Positions 36,464 through 47,439 are shown, counted from the stretch's first letter. The stretch is 64,000 nt of DNA from Vesta saturnalis (GCA_036346205.1 JARFJB010001983.1:1306001-1370000), one strand, 5' to 3'. Numbers and translations: made by a program. The notes: generated by a model not told the origin, from the letters alone.

Positions 36464-36885
36464 ATACAGCGTGAGTCAAGCTCAACGCGTCGGTCGATAA
36501 GGTTGGCACTTAACATGTTTTTCGCCAGCAGCTCACGCTCATTTTGTTCGGTTGCGACAATAGTAACAACGTGGTGGCAGTTTGAGTGTTTTTTAACGCA
36601 AAAAGTAAATACTTTGGGGCCAATATCGAATAATATTCCGCAAGACAGGTATGTATGTAAGTGACCCTTCCTTTTTTAGCGCATTCTACGTAATTTACAC
36701 TTCTTTTCATGCAAACTATAAGCGGCTATATGTCTTTGTTTTGATATGGCGGCCGGTTCTAACGCAACAGATTGTTTGGGGCTAGTTGTTATAGTTGGGT
36801 CGGGGCAATTTTTCACGCTGTAACAACTATCCCCACTGTTGCAAATTATACGTAACTATTAAAAGTTCCCTTAATTTCTTATAAA

Positions 36886-38475
36886 ATGGTACGGAATGAT
36901 AAGAGAAATACGAACAGGGGCGAAGTTAACCCCGACTTTTATAAAATGGTAGCGGATGTGGTGATTAACAAAAAAATTTCCCGAAAAGCGGAAGATACAT
37001 CTAAACTAAATTTTATGACTTTACAGCGTTACATTAAAAGAGGAAATAAGCAGGTTGGCTACTTTAAACCGCGGCAAATATATTTTGAAGAACATCTACG
37101 AGTTGCTGGTGTATGAATATGCAGTATCTTGAGAAACAGGACAACTCAAAAATGGCAACTGAGGATTGGCTGTTAAGTTACAAAAAAAGGGCATCCAACC
37201 CTCAGATTACGCCAACTGGAGGCGACCAGCTTGGCAAGAGCTACTAGCTTTAGTGCTAACAATGTTGGGCATTTTTATAATAATTTGGAGAAACTGTTTG
37301 AAGGACACCAGGTATGGATCGTTGACGAAACAAGGTTAACCAAGGTCCAAATACTGTCAACATTTCTGGCAGAAATGGGCAAAAAAAGAAGAACGACGTC
37401 TGGAGAAAATGCCATTAGATATTTCGTTCCACCTCTTTTGATTTTTTCCCGAGTAAATTTCATCAGTCAACCAACCAACTGGTTGCACCGGCGCTGCTAA
37501 TCTAAATGGGCGGATTACTGGCATCATATCAGAACAATGCATGGTACACTTTCATCAGCACGTCCCATCACCTGTTCTCTGTTTTTCCAGTTTTATTCCT
37601 TCCAGATAATCATATTTTCCACTGTATTAAACTTTTGCAAAAAAAAATCACATTGTCCTCGTCTGATTCCACCTCATACGTGGCACCGCCTGCAGCCATT
37701 AGATTTAAGCATTTATGGCTATTTTTTAAAATATTACTACTGTGACTGTTTAGCTTGGATAAATTCGCACCCTGGTGTGCCAGTTTCCATCTATGAAACC
37801 CCGCGATTGTGAAAGAAGCTTTTACGAATGCTGCTATTCTCAGAAATATAGCAGCCGGCTTCGAAAAAAGCGAGTGCCTAGCCTTTCAATCGAAACGTCT
37901 ACTCAAAGCAAGAAAAGAAATTGAAGATGAATTGGGGACGAATTTTAGCCATCTACCGACATATCCTGCAAGTCAACAACTGAAAATCAACGCGTAATTC
38001 GTGAAATTTCTCCAGAACAATTGATTCTACCGTTAACAAGTGGAACTTCTTGCAGACCAAGAACTCCAGTTCGATGTCATATTCTTCAACCACTGAAGAA
38101 CAAGTGTGGCTGTGCCCAAAAGCAGCGTCAAGAAAAATACGAATACAGCAAGAAAGAAAGCGAATTCCTCCATTCTGACGGATATCCTTGTAAAAGGAGC
38201 TATGAGAGCAGACGAAGAAGCAAGAAATGAAAGAAAACGTATCAAGGGGCGTGCACGAAGAGAGAGTTAGGCATTAAGATGGAGATGTAATCGATAGGTG
38301 GAACTTATATTTGTTAGCTTGGCTATTGCTTATAGGTGCTAAGCTCGACTTCTAAGGGCGTAAAAAAGGGGCACACCGAAAGCAAAAGAACAAGAAATTA
38401 CTTGACCCCAAACGGTGTCTTAAGTGAGGATGACGAAGACTGCCTCTGTTTCATCTGTCTAGAACCATCCGTAAA
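36886..38475 (+). pseudogene. pogo/Tigger-type (CENP-B-like) transposase remnant
   Basis: It starts with MVRNDKRNTNRGEVNPDFYK and the DNA-binding HTH (TLQRYIKRGNKQVGYFKPRQ). It then reads SLARATSFSANNVGHFYNNL, QVWIVDETRLTKVQ (first Asp: DET), GKKRRTTSGENA, FVPPLLIFSRVNF, then HCPRLIPPHTWHRLQPLDLS-like sequence (Pro-Pro-His-T..LQPLD, the box after the last Asp), YYYCDCLAW and a Lys/Arg-rich tail with FLHSDGYPC. Near 38410-38470 an acidic stretch precedes CLCFICLEPS, like the Cys-rich C-terminal domain of some pogo relatives. Several deletions, including the second Asp region, and stops make it inactive. Confidence 0.87.
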
Positions 38476-39026
38476 ATAAAATATAGCTATGTTTCTGGTC
38501 ACTACTTCTCATTTTTTGGATGTAACAAGTTACCTCTGGCAGTGTGAAAATGTAATCCTTAACGGGGCTCATTTCTTCTCTTTAGAAATGGAGAAGTGGA
38601 GCCACAAAAAAATATTACACCTCGGTCTCCTCTATAAGTTGTTAAAAAAATGATAAGGTCATGTACAAATTGATGTGCGTTGTTGAGTGGAATAATAATT
38701 TTTATAATAAAGTTTTATTTCTTGTAAAATAGCATTTTTTTAATGTTTTGCGTTATACTGACCACTTTTTTTTTGGATTCAGCAAGTTTACAATATTTTC
38801 GAATGGAAACCTCCTAATTTTTTTGTATCATTTTATAGGAAGCTTTTAATTATCTCAACCATGTTCCATACCCAAATCTTGTAATTAAAAGTTGATAAAT
38901 AACTCATATTTCAAGCCTGGACTAAAATAAGTCTTTAGTAACTTAATTAATTTAGCAACTTTAAGAAAACAGTGTAAAAAGCTTTAAACAGGAATAATTG
39001 GTCAAAATATCCAACATCCTTTTCTT
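38476..39026. other. No recognisable feature
   Basis: AT-rich sequence after the pogo remnant, possibly its 3' UTR. No terminal repeat identified. Confidence 0.4.
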
Positions 39027-39260
39027 TCATTTTTCTAAAGTGTTTCTAATATTTTCCAGTATGCCATGTCGTGAGATGTGGCAGATATTATTATAAACAC
39101 ATTTTTTTACACAAGCCCCCCACAAAATTATCAAGCGTAATTCGGGAGATGTCGCCATCCAATTACATGGGTCGCCTCTTCCTATCCATTTGTTTGTAAA
39201 TGTCTGGATAGATAACGCCTCATAGATCGTTGAAAATATGCAGGAGTTCCATCTAACTAG
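39027..39260 (-). pseudogene. Tc1/mariner-type transposase scrap (catalytic region)
   Basis: The minus strand reads DGTPAYFQRSMRRYLSRH (second catalytic Asp), LQTNG, then in another frame KWIGRGDPCNWMATSPELRL where RWIGRGGPVNWPARSPDL is the family pattern; the third Asp appears as Glu. It ends in HISRHGILENIRNTLEK. About 78 residues only. Confidence 0.75.
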
Positions 39261-39574
39261 CACACATAATCTGTAGTAACGGTTAAAGGAACGCGCTCAA
39301 AAAGGGTCCAATAATTTAATTTAAAAAATGTTAAAAACGGTATGCCTACTCTACCGCTTCTGACAATCAAGAGTTTGAAGTAAATGTTTGTTTTAATTTT
39401 TTGGTTCTTCATTAAATTTTTCAAGAAGCCACAAACACAAGTCTAGTCTTCAGAATCTATCCCATTGTATTGACACCTGTATCTCTCGCAGTAATTCTGG
39501 TGCTAGTAATGGGTATTTTTTAGAGGCTTTGTTTAAAAGATAATTTTATGCCATTAGTGTTTAAACATGATTTC

Positions 39575-39752
39575 AGGCATATGAACGCTGCCTGGCCCGA
39601 ATGAGAGCACTCGGAAATCCAATTTTCAACCACTTGGAATTCTCTAGCCGTATATCAGCAATCACGCGGTGAATGTTGACTTTCAAATAGCCCGACGTTT
39701 GTGGTTTATCGGCGTAGACTAGTAACTTCACATATCCCAGTAGAATTAGGTC
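39575..39752 (-). pseudogene. Tc1/mariner-type transposase scrap (C-terminal tail)
   Basis: The minus strand reads GYVKLLVYADKPQTSGYLKV, NIHRVIADIRLEN and IRARQRSYA, matching the C-terminal pattern GYVKSLVYADKP.T...L..NI.RVIA.IRP. It differs from the scrap at 39.0-39.3 kb. Confidence 0.68.
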
Positions 39753-40394
39753 AGAATAGAACGTGACGTCATCAGTGGTGAGGATGGAGTGGGGGTCAGA
39801 GTGAAGGTAAAGGGTGGGGTGAGGGTGGTGTCGGTTTCTTTTCTTTTAAACCCCTTGATGAAATTTTCAGCTCCTCAATGTCATTTTCACCCTTAGTTAG
39901 GGTCCTTTTAGTATTATTAAGAGCCGTAGTAGCCTTGTGCGCGCATTAATGTTCCGATCGGAGGGCCTGAGGGCACGCCACGCTGGTTTCTGATTGGTCC
40001 ATGTACTCCGCCCCTGCTTTTTTTGGCGACGACCATTGTGGGTGCGTCTTTTAGCCCATTTTGTTGGAATGGATTGTTGACCATTTTGTTTTATCGGTCG
40101 TTTTTGATTTGGTGGCCATCTTGTTGGCTATGTAGGGAAATTTGAATTTGTATTCTAATAAGAGGGTCCTCATGATATCTCATAAGACAGGTATACGACT
40201 CCGGAGCTTGTTCTCAGGCCTTAGCTCCCAGTATAGGACTCCGACACTTGTTCACATGTCTTCGCCCCACTTGTCAGCTATAGGTCTTCAGCGGCTACCA
40301 TTTTACTGTTTTTAATTATGAGATCGTAATTAAATTCTGCAGCTATTTTGTTTTTAATTGAATCATAATTAAGTTCTGGAGCAATTTTGTTTTT

Positions 40395-41498
40395 AATTAT
40401 GAGTCATAATTACATTTTGTAGGCGATTTTTGTTTTTGGTGGGATATTTGAAATTGTATTCTAATAAGAGTCATGCTATCTCATAAGACAGACTCTGGAG
40501 CTTGTTCTAGGGCCTTCGTCCATTGTCCGGTCTTCGTCCCTTGGCGAGAAATTTGAAATTTGAAATTTGAAATTTGAAATTTGAAATTTGAAATTTGAAA
40601 TTTGAAATTTGAAATTTGAAATTTGAAATTTGAAATTTGAAATTTGAAATTTGAAATTTGAAATTTGAAATTTGAAATTGTAATAAGGAGCCCTCATACT
40701 ATCTCATAAGACAGGTTTAGGACTCCGGAACCTGTTCACGTGTCTTAGTCCTTCTGTTATGGTCCCCTTGGCAGGAAAATTTGAAATTTGCAATAGTATT
40801 GGTTTTGTCGGCCATTTTTGTAACTGCCGGGTCTTTGCCCTTTCTTAGGTCTTCACCCTTGCCAGCCCCCTCTGATTGTATGTGGAGCCATCTAGCTATG
40901 TATTTTTAAAGCTAATGAATGTTTCCTGTAATCGGGGCTGCACCTAGTAGTATATTTTTAAAAATAGATTTGATTGTTTGTAACGCTATCTAATGGTATA
41001 TATTTAAAACTTATTAATATTTGCTGTAATATAGATTTTGTTTTAATTATGAGTCATAATTAAAAGTAGTGCCCCAAATCATTTAATCAATCAATCAATC
41101 AGTCAAATACATAAACAGGTTTCAATTTAGTTCCAATTTTCACATCGCAAGTAATAAATTACTTAACGGTTTTCCCATTATTATCATTAACATAGAGTAA
41201 TTATTTTCTTGGTTTCCCCCAGTTATTTAATCAGCAATAACAAACTTTCACTATTCAAACACCTCTATCGTGTCTGGGAAATATCAGGTAATTAAGACAA
41301 ACACGTTGACCTTCAAACTGCCACTATTGAAATACCACGATCGTATCGGGGGAAAAACCCACTAATTACGTAAAGGCACACACGTTGACCTACATTCCAA
41401 TTTCAAAGCATATCAAATCAAATCAGTAAATCTCGATCAAATCAAATAAATCAATTAATCAAATCAAATCAATCTGTTTTTAATTATGAGTCATAATT
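40395..41498 (+). repeat. Three exact copies of the palindrome AATTATGAGTCATAATT
   Basis: Exact copies at 40395-40411, 41045-41061 and 41482-41498, each after a GTTTT-like run, with degenerate relatives near 40310 and 40350. The centre is TGAGTCA, the consensus for AP-1-type bZIP factors; whether any factor binds is unknown. Confidence 0.8.
40549..40678. repeat. (AAATTTG)n tandem array, about 18 units
   Basis: A nearly perfect 7-bp array inside one copy of the 100-bp repeat, whose own AAATTTGAAATT start is the seed. The 73-codon frame on the minus strand (NFKFQIS repeated) is an artefact. Confidence 0.96.
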
Positions 41499-42335
41499 AA
41501 ATTTTGTCGGCCGTTTTGTTTTGATGAGAAATTTGAAATAGTATTCTAAGGTGACCCTCATGCTACCTCATACAGTCATAAGAAAGGTATAGGATAACGG
41601 AACTTGCTCTCGGGTCTTCACCTCAAAATTCCGCAGCCGACTCACTTTTAACTATTATTATTAATATAATATAATAATATCATTAATTAAATTTTGTAGG
41701 CTAACTTGTTTTGTCGGCCATCTTGGAGGCCATTTTTGTTTTTGGCGGGAAATTTGAAATTATATTCTAGTAAGGAGACCCTCATACTAACTGATTACAG
41801 TTGCAGGTCTCGTCGCTTCTTCTCAGGTTTTCGCCCCTTGGCTGGAAATTTGAAGTTTTGCCCTCATGCTATCTCATAAGACAGGTATAGGACGCCGGAA
41901 CTTGTTCTAGGGCATTCCCTTGTCAAAAGACTTTAAAAAAGAACTTAATCAAATCAATTAGTGGGCAAAAAAAAGTAAGCCGAAGCAGATCAAACCAAAT
42001 CAGTCAATCTCGATCAAATCTAACAAATCAATCTCAAACAAATCACTCTCGATCAAATCAAACAATTAAATGAATCTAAATCAAAAAAAGTAATTAACCA
42101 AAGCAGTCAAATCAAATAAACAAGATGAGCTAACAATTCTTCATAACCTTCAGCTAACGATTCTCCCACTGTACTTACCTAGTTCCTATGAGCGATCGCT
42201 TACTTTACAGATAAGGCTAACCGACACTCAGAGCTGGTAATCTCCCTAAACGTGAGGTCACCGGCGTGGGAAAACGATCGATCGTCCGCAAATCAATCTC
42301 AATCAATTCGATCTAAACCAAATCATAATTTAAAG
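41080..42335. repeat. Scattered AATCA/AAATC-rich tracts
   Basis: Runs such as ATCAATCAATCAATCAGTCA and TCAAATCAAATCAATC occur at 41080-41105, 41403-41475, 41990-42120 and 42290-42330, interspersed with the 100-bp repeat family. Confidence 0.7.
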
Positions 42336-43194
42336 TTTTCAAAAATCAGCTTACAATTAAAAAATACTAGTTTAGCTTAACTTACAGCTTGCTAAAACCA
42401 ACCACAATTAAAAAATACATATTACTGTCAATATCCGAGCATCAAATTAACGTGAAACACTATTGCCGTGTTTTGCATACAGTGGTAATAATACGTTTTA
42501 CAGTTAAATTAGTTAAAAATGCCTATGCAATAACAAATATATAATCAAACTAGAAATTAGACCACTTTATTATTTTACACACAAGGAATGTCTTGTAGGA
42601 AATACCTCTGGAAAAGGGGCCCTAGATTTATAAACAAGGTTGAACGCACTAAGCCTTTACTGAAAATGAACAAATACCCGGGGGTAAATAAGCAAGTTGA
42701 CTTTCATTTCCAATTTTGATAATACACATTTACGAGAACAACAAATATAACCAAACTTGAAATCAGTCCTGTAGCAATTAAATAAAGTAAATAAAATAAG
42801 GGGTAAGGATTAAAATAAAAACGAGCGTTTACCAGGGTTGAAAGAACGCCTTGACAGGGTAAACAGCTGGTTTTTGTTGCTTACAGGCAGGACACATTCA
42901 CTTTCGGCGTCTTGTTTATAAATGAATAATATAAAATACTTAACGGCTTCCAGAAATCATTAATACAAAGTAATTATTTTCTGGATTTCCTCCAGTTATG
43001 TAACCACAATAATTAGCTAACTACTGAAAGTTGGACTGTCCTTGAAAACCGAAATATGATGTTCACGTTCTTTGCGCGTGACGAAAATCCTTCTAATTAG
43101 ATTACACTTATTTTAAAGCAGATTTGTTTGTTTGTGACGTCATCTAGTGGTGTATTTTTAACCTTGCGAATATTTTCTATAATAGAAGTTGATC
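42336..43194. other. No gene; one short repeat motif
   Basis: A motif GATTTGTTTGTTTGTGACGT followed by CATCTAGTGGTGTATTTTTA at 43123-43161 has diverged relatives at 40890-40915 and 40970-41025. Otherwise featureless. Confidence 0.5.
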
Positions 43195-43378
43195 GTGCGC
43201 ATCTTTCTCGCTTCTGACGTTTCTCACGTCTCTTTGGCCTCTCGCGTCTCTCTCGTTCCTCTCATCTCTCTTGTCTTTCTCGTCCCTGTCGTTTCTCTCA
43301 TTCGTCTCGTTTTTCTTCTTTCATATCCCTCGACTCTCTCGTCTCTCCCGTTTCTCTAGTTTGTCTCGCCCCACGTTT
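43195..43378 (+). repeat. Pyrimidine-rich TCTCGT-type minisatellite
   Basis: Degenerate TCTCGTTTC and TCTCTCGT units over about 180 bp with few purines apart from the G of each unit. Adjacent TAAGTTAAATTAAG-like repeats follow at 43510-43640. Confidence 0.85.
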
Positions 43379-43714
43379 AGGTTAGGTCAATACACGTACA
43401 ATATTGGGTTAGATTAATAAACGCACGGTTTAAGTTCAAATAACTTAACCCAACCACCGAGTATATTACCGGTGTAGATGACTATGAATACGATTACGAT
43501 GATAATGATTATCATTAACTTAAATTAAATTAAGTTAAAAGTTAAATTAAGCAAATCCAAGTTAATCTAAAAGAAGGTAAGTGTTAGTTAATTTAAACTA
43601 AGCTAAGCTAAGTTAAGATAGGTTAAATTAAATTTATTCATGTTATAATAGTAGGCAAATAAATTAAATATTTGCCACGGTATCATTAAAAAGTTAGTAA
43701 TTGTTGGTTGCCTG

Positions 43715-44130
43715 GTTTATGGACCTACAGCAAAGATTAGACAATGGTCTCGGAATTTGAAAAATGGACGAATAAATGTGCATTACGAAGAGCGGAGTGG
43801 CAGACCCAGCATCCAGACCGATGAAATCGTTTCTCAAGTAAACCAAAAATTGCGATCCGACCGTCGATTGACGATTAGTGCCCTGGCTGAGGAACTTCCT
43901 CATATTTGACGCACCACTGTTTACAACTCTCAGGCGGCAGGCTACTATGCAGAGGGGTTAAAAAAGCTGGTGCAGTCCTACGAAAAATGCTTAGAAGTGA
44001 ACAGCCATTATGTGGAGAAGTGAAGTAGGTTTGTAGGTAACTAAATGTGCTAATAAAACCTGTTTTTTTATAAGTATAATTTTTTATATGACCAAACGGC
44101 CTTTGCTTTTTGAACGTACCTCGTATATAT
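43715..44130 (+). pseudogene. mariner internal-deletion derivative
   Basis: Pieces read NLKNGRINVHYEERSGRPSI, QTDEIVSQVNQKLRSDRRLT and ISALAEELPHI, the N-terminal HTH/linker of mariner transposases. These jump straight to AAGYYAEGLKKLVQSYEKCL followed by EVNSHYVEK and a stop at about 44022, the extreme C-terminus. The whole catalytic core is deleted. Downstream, TTTTTGAACGTACCTCGTA (about 44108-44127) looks like the 3' terminal repeat of a mariner. Confidence 0.8.
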
Positions 44131-44222
44131 CATGTGAGTCTTATATGTATTTCGATTTCTTTCGGGTTTGTGGTCTTGTGTATTAATAAGATTCTTGTAA
44201 GAACCTTCATTGATTCGGCGAC

Positions 44223-44262
44223 GTTTCGGCAAATTCTCATTTGCTATCTTCACGTCATCCGG
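44223..44262 (-). ncRNA. Hammerhead-like core of Penelope type (candidate relic)
   Basis: On the minus strand, GGATGA is followed after a spacer by the hairpin AGCAAATGAGAATTTGCC and GAAACG. The CTGATGA box has C for T or G changes and the spacer is too long, so it is degenerate. Confidence 0.35.
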
Positions 44263-46379
44263 TCTATTGTTACTTTATGTACGGTAAGTGTACTTTGTTT
44301 GTTTGTTTCTCCTCTTTTTCTTCTTCGATTGGTTCACTTTTTTATATCGAAAAATGCTTCAAGATTAAGAAGCATGAAAAGTTCGAAACCATATTGCCTA
44401 ACCCAAAAACCTAAATCAACCTAAAAGATCAAGGAATATATAAAGTAAAGTAAAATAGTAGTAATAACATTACGTACGTCACATGTTGTTGTTGTCGCTG
44501 TCTTTGTTGTTGTTGTGGTTGTCATTATTCTCGTAAATTACGGTTACGATTACAGTCATGAATGTGTAAATTATGAAAACCTTGCACAAGAAGTGTTACG
44601 CCATCCCGTGCTTTAACAATTACAGAACAGTAACCTAATAGTAGCTGCTTGGTGTACTGAGTTACAGCAAGCAAAAATGTTTTGTTTTTATTCTCTTATT
44701 AAGAGAATCTTGGTAAATCTCCTAAAAGTTTATTACATTGGCAGTTAGTCAGATGAGAATATTGCAGTAATCATAATTTAGCTTAATATGCTCCAGTTTA
44801 ACAGTGATAACTCTATATTAAGTCAATTACAACTTTTACGACATCACACGTATATATTTATAGGTAAGATACGTTCATCTTAAGTTATGATTATAATTAA
44901 AATAAGTAAAAACAATTTTACTCTTCTTGTTTCTACATATTCTAAATTGCATCTTTGTAAAGGTAATTGAATTTATATAAATGGAAGTTCTCCCGAAACG
45001 AATATTGCAGTAAAACGATTTACATTCACTATTAGGCATATACGATATTTACGATTGTTGATATTGGCAAAATGAAGAGGAATTAAATTTTGAAAGCTAC
45101 GGCTCGTATAATGTACTCATAACTAACTGAATAATTTATCAGTTGTCAGAAGAGTTATGATGTGCATACGAAATGGCTAAATCTCTGCTTTACTACGGAC
45201 TATAATTTATTTTTACATACAAAAAGTTACGAAACAGAACGTTAAAGTACCTTGCTCTCGTTTAGACAGTACGTTCTTTTCCGTTTAAGATTACGAATAT
45301 CAAAAATTGTAAGATTGATTAATGAATCCCCAAATCGACAATCGTCATTACATTTAATAAGAATGTTTTGAGACCCTCTTACTTGAGGTTTATTCCGGTA
45401 AGAAAGTTTCTAAAAGTTTTAATAACGTTCAGTGAAGATTGTGCTTTTCGTATAATACACAGATCAATACACAAAGCATTTGAAATCAACAGGTGCTCGT
45501 GATATAGAGTTAAAGTAGTTAAGAAAGAAACTTTTTAACAATCTCTTACGTATCGACTTTATCAAGAATATGTTATTTTTGCATTTTAAAGTTAAATATT
45601 TAAAGCATTCGCAAATTATTTGTGAGAAACTGTGAAAGTTCTGGATGATAAGAGAATTTGTGTCGTTAGTGATAATCTTGCGGCTTTCGCAAAGTTGTAA
45701 CGGCTAACTGTATACCTACCCTTCCTTCTTTATAGTATGTTTTACGAGTCTTCATTATAGTAATTTCTTCTCGGGTTTGTGATAAAGGATAGGGTTAAGT
45801 ATTTCAAAAGGGGAAAGCAACAAGTCATTGCATTTCATAATTTTATCACATTTGAGTATTGTAGAAAAATCTGTTTTCACTTCCACTTTTCATTAATATA
45901 AATATATTGAGGATGGTTTAAGAACAGAAAGAAGGGAGCGGAATAATAAGTTACTACACCCTTTAGTGCAGTAATTTTAATTACATACCCGTTGACAACA
46001 GGGCAGATAACGCAACAAATATATACGTTAGTAACATCTTGTACCAGGCGCCCAGTGCACCCTCAACGCGAACGAAAGGCTAATAATGAAATGTCATCTG
46101 TGGTAAAAAAAAATTATTGCTAACAGACCTAATAGCAAGAGTTTAGTTACTTCAGGTCTCATTACGTACTTTCATGTTTCTAACCATTTTAAATGTGAAT
46201 CTGCGCATTCTTCTCAATGTGCGTTTGAACTTATCTAATTGTATGGTTCGAATATATAGCAGCTTGTCTGTGTTTAAATCCAATGTTTTGATTTACTTAA
46301 ATTTTTAGTCATATTTATAAACTTTATAAAGTTGGAAGAAATATTCATATTTACCTTCGAGATTAATTATAAGCTCTAA
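44263..46379. other. No recognisable gene
   Basis: AT-rich DNA. No coding signature or structured repeat noted. Confidence 0.5.
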
Positions 46380-46914
46380 TAATACTATTTCGAAAAAATG
46401 GTGTGAGTATTTATTTATTTAATCCCAAGCTTTCAGACAAAAGCTCTGTCAGGCGTAATATCAAAGTGACACCTATTAACAAGGTCACATCAGAATGATA
46501 AATATTAATAAGGTAACTGGAGAATTAAAATGAAATCGATCTTGTGGACTGTAAAAGTTTCAGTTCTTGAAAATAGACATCCAGGTATCGGACAGTTCAT
46601 ATCCATTAGCTCTGTTCAAGTTATTATAGGCTGTTTTAGAATTTCAATCTTCCTTGTATACCAATTCCTATCGTTATCCAGAAATAATGGATATGAACTG
46701 TATACCTAGATGTCTATTTTGAAGAACTGAAACTTTTACAACAGTGGTTTAATTTTAATTCTCTAGTTACCTCGTTAATATTTGTCATTTTGATGTTACC
46801 TTGTCAACATTTGTTCACTTTCATATTACGTCTGACGAAGGACAGAATATTTGTCCAATAGCTTGCGATTAAAAAAATAAATATTCACACCATTTTTCCC
46901 AAATAGTGTTATTT
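46380..46914. mobile_element. Inverted-repeat unit (arms about 228 bp) with Penelope-type motifs
   Basis: Arms 46380-46606 and 46686-46914 are inverted copies around an 80-bp centre. Shared strings: AAAAATGGTGTGA, GAATTAAAAT, GTAAAAGTTTCAGTTCTT, AAATAGACATC and AGTTCATATCCATT. Each arm holds a hammerhead-like core: on + at 46832-46860, CTGACGA then GGACA...TGTCC and AATA in place of GAAA; on - at 46431-46452, CTGACA, a shortened stem and GAAA. Opposed terminal repeats occur in Penelope-like elements, so this may be a pair of such repeats with no gene left. Confidence 0.7.
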
Positions 46915-47199
46915 CATATGTGGAATAGTCAAAGTTTCAACTCTTATATAATAAGCTCACTGTATTTTGTAATTTTTAGATTAACGCTTTATTAGTTTAT
47001 TACCTTTTGGTAAAAATTAAAGAATCGTGTATTTACTTAATCTACATTTAATTAGAAAAAGGATTAAGAATGCTAAAGGTGCACACGTACACCAAGAAAT
47101 CTGCAAATTAATGATTCATAAGAAAAAAATTATTTTTCGATATCTCAATAACAAATATACGCATATTAAAAATTATTATTAATTTTATTATACATAAAT

Positions 47200-47204
47200 A
47201 AAAA
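47200..47204 (-). terminator. Pol III terminator of the tRNA
   Basis: Five T on the minus strand, three bases after the tRNA 3' end. Confidence 0.8.
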
Positions 47205-47207
47205 GCT

Positions 47208-47281
47208 TACCTCGAGTAGGATTTGAACCTACGACCTGTACTTTTCAAGAGTACCACGCTAACCAACTGCGCTATCGAGAT
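47208..47281 (-). tRNA. tRNA with anticodon UGA on a short-variable-loop body
   Basis: The 74 bases fold as a full cloverleaf. Acceptor ATCTCGA pairs with TCGAGGT (one G-T), D-stem GCGC/GCGT, anticodon stem GTACT/AGTAC with loop CTTGAAA (anticodon TGA), variable loop AGGTC of five bases, T-stem GTAGG/CCTAC with TTCAAAT, discriminator A. The A box TAGCGCAGTTGG and B box GGTTCAAATCC are textbook, and a T5 terminator follows. UGA would read the serine codon UCA, but serine tRNAs have a long variable arm, which is absent. The body is more like methionine or isoleucine tRNAs. No CCA is encoded and there is no intron. Confidence 0.88.
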
Positions 47282-47412
47282 TCAAGCCCCAATCGATATA
47301 AATTTGTCTTTATGTATGTAGAACAAAAACTTATAATAAATATACGCATAAAATACATAAAACCCCAAAGATTTCTTTGTTTATAAATTTTAAGTTAAAT
47401 TAACGCTACAAG

Positions 47413-47439
47413 CTTCGATAAAGGACTTGTCATCATCAG
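47413..47439 (-). ncRNA. Hammerhead-like core of Penelope type (candidate relic)
   Basis: On the minus strand, CTGATGA (47433-47439), a stem GACAA...TTATC (one mismatch) and GAAG (GAAA expected) at 47413-47416. It lies 130 bp from the tRNA. Confidence 0.4.

Larger units (their letters stand above)
40120..41935 (+). repeat. Cluster of six to seven diverged copies of an about 100-bp repeat
   Basis: Each copy runs roughly: GGGAAATTTGAAATT, TATTCTAATAAG, CCTCATACTATCTCATAAGA, CAGGTATAGGACTCCGGAAC, TTGTTC and CTTCGCCCC-like. Copies start near 40134, 40440, 40545 (expanded), 40772 (partial), 41520, 41745 and 41838. They are separated by other short repeats such as the palindromes described below and GGCCATTTTGTTTT-like strings. 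No coding capacity; origin unknown. Confidence 0.8.

Noticed and set aside
40476..40697. 73-codon frame repeating NFKFQIS
   Set aside because: Translation of the AAATTTG array. A 7-bp unit cycles through all three frames and gives a 7-residue repeat by itself.
44110..44424. 104-codon frame with hydrophobic runs
   Set aside because: It spans the mariner 3' end and a Penelope-type hairpin on the other strand, and no family is recognised.
47208..47281. Mitochondrial serine tRNA inserted in the nucleus
   Set aside because: Insect mitochondrial tRNA-Ser(UGA) is AT-rich with a different D arm. Here the A and B boxes and a Pol III terminator are perfect, as in nuclear tRNA genes.
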